This document shows, in pieces, positions 7,187-9,153 of a stretch of 9,153 nt of DNA. The translations under genes were made by a program, and so were the position numbers. The stretch's first letter is position 1. Each line of letters starts with the position of its first letter. Location of the stretch: NCBI GenBank assembly GCA_900769955.1, contig CAAGIP010000120.1, positions 1 through 9,153 of the forward strand. The letters are read 5' to 3'. Below the pieces are notes generated by a model that was not told the origin of the DNA, ran no database searches, and was given only the letters and a program-made list of their open reading frames with translations. This stretch comes from Spirochaetia bacterium. Lineage in GTDB: Bacteria; Spirochaetota; Spirochaetia; Sphaerochaetales; Sphaerochaetaceae.

Positions 7187-7212
7187 GAATAAATTAGAGA
7201 GGTTAAAATAAA

Positions 7213-7398
7213 ATGGCAACTCCAAAGTATAAAACATCAAAATCTAAGGCAGCATCACGCAAGGCTGCTAACATGAAGCTTGCAGCTCCTACCCTTTCTC
7301 CTTGCCAGACATGCGGTAACCTTGTACCCTCACATCAGGTTTGCCCGAAGTGCGGTTACTACAACGGTAAGCAGGTCGTTGAGAAGGATGCTGAATAA
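7213..7398 (+). CDS. rpmF: 50S ribosomal protein L32, zinc-binding form
   Basis: L32 is a small protein of the large ribosomal subunit. The 61 aa product begins MATPKYKTSKSKAASRKA, a basic N-terminal tail that in the family runs into rRNA. It then carries a zinc ribbon with Cys31-x2-Cys34 and Cys44-x2-Cys47 (CQTCGN and CPKCGYYNG). All four cysteines are kept, so this is the zinc-dependent type rather than a zinc-free paralogue. The ATG at 7213 follows AGAGAGG at 7196-7202 with a 10-base gap. It is the first gene after two predicted promoters and lies 11 bases before acpP, whose ribosome binding site starts at the rpmF stop codon. Linkage of rpmF to fatty-acid genes is common in bacteria, but the usual plsX neighbour is missing here. 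Confidence 0.95.
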   Translation: MATPKYKTSKSKAASRKAANMKLAAPTLSPCQTCGNLVPSHQVCPKCGYYNGKQVVEKDAE

Positions 7399-7409
7399 GG
7401 AGAATTGAA

Positions 7410-7652
7410 ATGACACAGGATCAGGTTCTTGCAAAAGTTAGAGATCTCGTCGCTGAAAAGCTTTCCGTCGATCCCGCCAAGGTAGTTCCTTCTGCATCTT
7501 TCAGAAAGGATCTCGGCGCTGACAGCCTTGACACATATGAGCTCGTCTATGCCATCGAAGAGGAACTCGGCGTTACCATTCCCGATGACATGGCTACAGA
7601 GTTCGAGACTGTAGGCGATGCAGTGAAGTTCCTTGCAGAGCAGCTCGGCTGA
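7410..7652 (+). CDS. acpP: Acyl carrier protein
   Basis: ACP carries growing acyl chains on a phosphopantetheine arm during type II fatty acid synthesis and feeds phospholipid synthesis, in the cytoplasm. The 80 aa product has the canonical size and acidic character. The attachment site is DLGADSLDTYEL with Ser39, the residue modified by holo-ACP synthase. Helix II continues as LVYAIEEELGVTIPDD, and the C-terminus keeps the ETVGDAVKFL motif. The segment DMATEF, where many ACPs have a sequence like EDAEKI, is a mild departure from the most common form. AAGGAG at 7397-7402 overlaps the rpmF stop and lies 7 bases before the ATG. rnc starts 2 bases after its stop. A second, polyketide-type ACP is unlikely given rpmF and rnc on either side. 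Confidence 0.95.
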   Translation: MTQDQVLAKVRDLVAEKLSVDPAKVVPSASFRKDLGADSLDTYELVYAIEEELGVTIPDDMATEFETVGDAVKFLAEQLG

Positions 7653-7654
7653 TC

Positions 7655-8398
7655 GTGGAAAAGTATTACTTAAAGGCTCCTCAGCTTACTCAGAAGCGTA
7701 TTGAGGAGCTTTCCTGTTTTCAGGAGACGATCGGAATAAAGTTCAGTGAGCTGAGATTGCTGAATCTCGCTTTTACCCACACTTCCTATGCCAATGAGGT
7801 GTTCGGCGATGTGGATAACAACGAGAGACTGGAATTTCTTGGTGACAGCATACTCGGCATGGTGACCGCTGAGTATCTGTTTGAGAATCTTCCCGCCTTC
7901 AGGGAAGGTGACTTTTCCCGCATCAAGGCAACCGTTGTTTCGGAAGAGAGCCTTGCGGAAGTTGCACTTAAGCTTCACATCTCCGATTACCTTCTCTTAA
8001 GCAAGGGCGAGGAGATGCATCAGGGAAGGTACAAGAAGGCAATTCTTGCCGACTGCATGGAAGCGGTCATCGCCGCGATCTACCTGGATAAGGGTTTTGA
8101 AACCGCCAAGGCATACGTCCTTTCCTTTATCGCCGGTCAGGTCGAGAAAGTCCTTTCCGGAAGGAATTCAAACAAGGACTACAAGAGCCTCCTCCAGGTT
8201 TACTTCCAGAAGAAAAAGAACAAGGTTCCCGAGTACTTTCTCGACCATGTCGAAGGACCGAACCATGAACAGAAGTTCTTCGTCAAGGTCTTTTTAGGAC
8301 AGAAGTGTTACGGCATGGCTGAAGGAACCAACAAGAAGAACGCAGAGCAGAATGCCGCCAGGCTGGCACTTAAGGAGCTGGGTTTAATCGAAGAATGA
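7655..8398 (+). CDS. rnc: Ribonuclease III
   Basis: RNase III cleaves double-stranded RNA; it processes pre-rRNA and some mRNAs and works as a homodimer with Mg2+. The 247 aa product has an N-terminal endonuclease domain with THTSYANE (41-48) and the signature NERLEFLGDSILG (56-68) including Glu60 and Asp64. The second acidic pair is Asp133 and Glu136 in ADCMEAVIAAIYLDKG. A C-terminal dsRNA-binding domain spans about 174-244 (KDYKSLLQVYFQKK through NKKNAEQNAARLALKEL). The four acidic catalytic positions are intact. The start is GTG, 2 bases after the acpP stop, with no clear Shine-Dalgarno sequence before it, so translation probably depends on coupling to acpP. An intrinsic terminator begins right after the stop. 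smc and ftsY, frequent followers in Bacillota, are not here. Confidence 0.96.
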   Translation: MEKYYLKAPQLTQKRIEELSCFQETIGIKFSELRLLNLAFTHTSYANEVFGDVDNNERLEFLGDSILGMVTAEYLFENLPAFREGDFSRIKATVVSEESLAEVALKLHISDYLLLSKGEEMHQGRYKKAILADCMEAVIAAIYLDKGFETAKAYVLSFIAGQVEKVLSGRNSNKDYKSLLQVYFQKKKNKVPEYFLDHVEGPNHEQKFFVKVFLGQKCYGMAEGTNKKNAEQNAARLALKELGLIEE

Positions 8399-8423
8399 CC
8401 TCCTGAACGGAGGCTTCTTTTTT
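8399..8423 (+). terminator. Intrinsic terminator of rpmF-acpP-rnc
   Basis: CCTCC (8399-8403) and GGAGG (8409-8413) form a stem with loop TGAAC, followed by CTTCTTTTTT. GAA (8393-8395) and TTC (8415-8417) can extend the stem past a small internal loop. The hairpin starts at the base after the rnc TGA, so this is the operon end. Confidence 0.85.
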
Positions 8424-8450
8424 CCCATGCAGGGAATTCTGTCTTTTTTT
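8422..8450 (+). terminator. Second, weaker hairpin with T tract (possible back-up terminator)
   Basis: TTCCC (8422-8426) and GGGAA (8432-8436) flank the loop ATGCA. After 7 bases comes a run of seven T (8444-8450). The stem is short, and its left arm uses the T tract of the first terminator, so this is a possible tandem terminator at best. Confidence 0.35.
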
Positions 8451-8453
8451 GTG

Positions 8454-8464
8454 TATTATATATA
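8454..8464 (+). promoter_or_regulatory. Possible -10 region for the downstream Rpn-like gene
   Basis: TATTATATATA gives several -10-like hexamers (TATTAT at 8454, TATATA at 8457 and 8459) just after the terminators. No good -35 lies 16-18 bases upstream. A promoter is expected here because the next gene follows two terminator-like hairpins, but the exact site cannot be fixed by eye. Confidence 0.3.
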
Positions 8465-8483
8465 GAGGGTAGTGAATCCCTCT
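8464..8483 (+). promoter_or_regulatory. Hairpin in the 5' leader, directly before the ribosome binding site
   Basis: AGAGGG (8464-8469) pairs with CCCTCT (8478-8483) around the 8-base loop TAGTGAAT. The right arm ends at the base before GAAGGA (8484-8489), the ribosome binding site of the gene at 8496. Such a position could limit ribosome access or stabilise the mRNA 5' end; which of these applies cannot be told from sequence alone. Confidence 0.45.
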
Positions 8484-8495
8484 GAAGGATAATAC

Positions 8496-9086
8496 ATGGA
8501 ATACCTGGAAATCATAAAGGGCAGTGCCGACGACAGGCTGGATGAGACATGCAAGACCATCCTGAGGATTCCGGAACTGACGGCAAGGACACTTGTCATC
8601 GCGCTACCTCATTTCCGCAGCATCCCGCTTGCCGGGATAATATCCGCACTTCCCGTTGAGGGAGATCTGGTGGTCCTGGGAGATGGGGACAAACGGAAGG
8701 TGCGTATGGACACCTATTACCGCTGCATCCTTCCCGACGGAAGGCCAATACGCATCAACACTGAAGTTCAGGGTAATGTGGGGCGGGACAACACACTCGT
8801 GAACAGAGGCCTTGCAACCATGTCCCTTATTCTGATCGATGAGTGCAGAAAGCACATCAGGAATCAGGAGTATGGGAAGCTGACTGACATGTGCTCGATC
8901 TGGATATGTCCTAATGCTGCCGAAGACAGAATAGAGCATGCCGTGATGGCGCCTTCGGACGGTAAGTCGTATTTCGCTGACGGATCCTATGACCTGATGC
9001 GGCTCTGCTTCATAGTGGAACTCTTTTTCAATTCGGCGGAAACCCCTCGGCTCTGCCGCGGGGAGGAGCCGATAATGAAATTATGA
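8496..9086 (+). CDS. Short Rpn/PD-(D/E)XK nuclease-like protein of unknown function
   Basis: The 196 aa product resembles the PD-(D/E)XK (Rpn, 'recombination-promoting nuclease/putative transposase') proteins common in Lachnospiraceae and relatives. The match is by motif memory, not a search. Visible points are MDTYYRCILPDG with Asp72 as the likely PD-type aspartate, RINTEVQGN with Glu90 and Gln92 as the likely E-x-Q active-site pair, LVNRGLATMS with Arg104, KLTDMCSIWICPNA (128-141), and GSYDLM at the start of the C-terminal part. Many relatives run to about 270-300 residues with a conserved tail. This one ends soon after YDLM with LCRGEEPIMKL, so it is a short or C-terminally eroded version. 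No signal peptide or membrane segment is evident. GAAGGA lies 6 bases before the ATG. It stands alone, between terminators and an outward promoter. Whether it cuts DNA or is relict is open. Confidence 0.7.
   Translation: MEYLEIIKGSADDRLDETCKTILRIPELTARTLVIALPHFRSIPLAGIISALPVEGDLVVLGDGDKRKVRMDTYYRCILPDGRPIRINTEVQGNVGRDNTLVNRGLATMSLILIDECRKHIRNQEYGKLTDMCSIWICPNAAEDRIEHAVMAPSDGKSYFADGSYDLMRLCFIVELFFNSAETPRLCRGEEPIMKL
9047..9072. repeat. 7-bp inverted repeat at the 3' end of the Rpn-like gene
   Basis: TCGGCTC (9047-9053) and GAGCCGA (9066-9072) can form a GC-rich stem with a 12-base loop containing the CCGCGG palindrome. It lies inside the coding frame, 14 bases before the stop, and has no T tract on either strand, so it is not a standard terminator. 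The gene has no other visible terminator before the window ends. Confidence 0.4.
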
Positions 9087-9122
9087 AAAAATATTATTAT
9101 GTAACAAATTACTCTGATTGTA

Positions 9123-9131
9123 TGGTATAAT
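9123..9131 (+). promoter_or_regulatory. Extended -10 promoter reading out of the window
   Basis: TGGTATAAT is a perfect TATAAT (9126-9131) with the extended-10 TG one base upstream, in an AT-rich stretch after the Rpn-like gene. No good -35 is present 16-18 bases upstream, which extended -10 promoters tolerate. The predicted start is near 9138, where ATGAAGCAGACAGTC begins. That reading frame (MKQTV) has no ribosome binding site and is cut by the window edge, so I do not call it as a gene. Confidence 0.5.
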
Positions 9132-9153
9132 GATGCTATGAAGCAGACAGTCA

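Noticed and set aside
6993..7212. Possible small ilvN, leader peptide or riboswitch in the ilvB-rpmF gap
   Set aside because: No frame of useful length or ACT-like sequence is present, and no T-box or known riboswitch core was recognised; the content is better explained as promoters and short repeats.
8411..8463. Mobile-element remnant or inverted terminal repeat beside the Rpn-like gene, given the 'transposase' label some relatives carry
   Set aside because: No matching terminal repeats or target duplication could be found around 8424-9135; the inverted repeats are short local hairpins.
1..9153. CRISPR array, tRNA or rRNA genes, attachment site, replication origin
   Set aside because: No regularly spaced repeats, cloverleaf-like sequence, rRNA motifs or origin boxes were noticed in the intergenic stretches, which total well under 500 bases.

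Overview
The window reads as chromosome from a moderately GC-rich member of the Bacillota (Firmicutes), most likely a Clostridia/Lachnospiraceae-like or Erysipelotrichia-like gut anaerobe. This rests on strong GGAGG ribosome binding sites, the rpmF-acpP-rnc cluster, the small two-subunit form of isopropylmalate isomerase, and a Rpn/PD-(D/E)XK-type protein of a family that is abundant in those groups. The assignment is inference and could be wrong at family level.

Region 1 (1-6992, + strand) is a branched-chain amino acid operon in the order leuA (3' part only), leuC, leuD, leuB, ilvD, ilvB. Every junction lies between a 4-base overlap and a 1-base gap, so the six genes are almost certainly one transcript with coupled translation. 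LeuA, LeuCD and LeuB make the leucine precursor 2-ketoisocaproate from 2-ketoisovalerate. IlvB and IlvD supply two of the steps that make 2-ketoisovalerate and the isoleucine precursor. ilvC, ilvE and the AHAS small subunit ilvN are not in the window. The operon promoter and leader lie upstream and are not visible.

Region 2 (6993-7212) is a 220-base AT-rich intergenic stretch. It holds a GC-rich inverted repeat just after ilvB, an 11-bp direct repeat, two strong-looking tandem promoters that share an extended -10 element, and a palindrome over the start region of the second promoter.

Region 3 (7213-8423) is a housekeeping operon: rpmF (ribosomal protein L32), acpP (acyl carrier protein) and rnc (RNase III), closed by a clear intrinsic terminator that begins at the rnc stop codon. 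plsX, often found between rpmF and acpP in Bacillota, is absent, and smc does not follow rnc.

Region 4 (8424-9153) holds a second hairpin with a T tract, a 5' leader hairpin, and one monocistronic gene for a short (196 aa) Rpn/PD-(D/E)XK-like protein. An AT-rich stretch follows with a consensus extended -10 promoter pointing out of the window. No tRNA, rRNA, CRISPR array, insertion sequence or attachment site was seen. I found no convincing new multi-gene system. The least explained parts are the regulatory DNA at 6993-7212 and the short Rpn-like gene with its structured leader.
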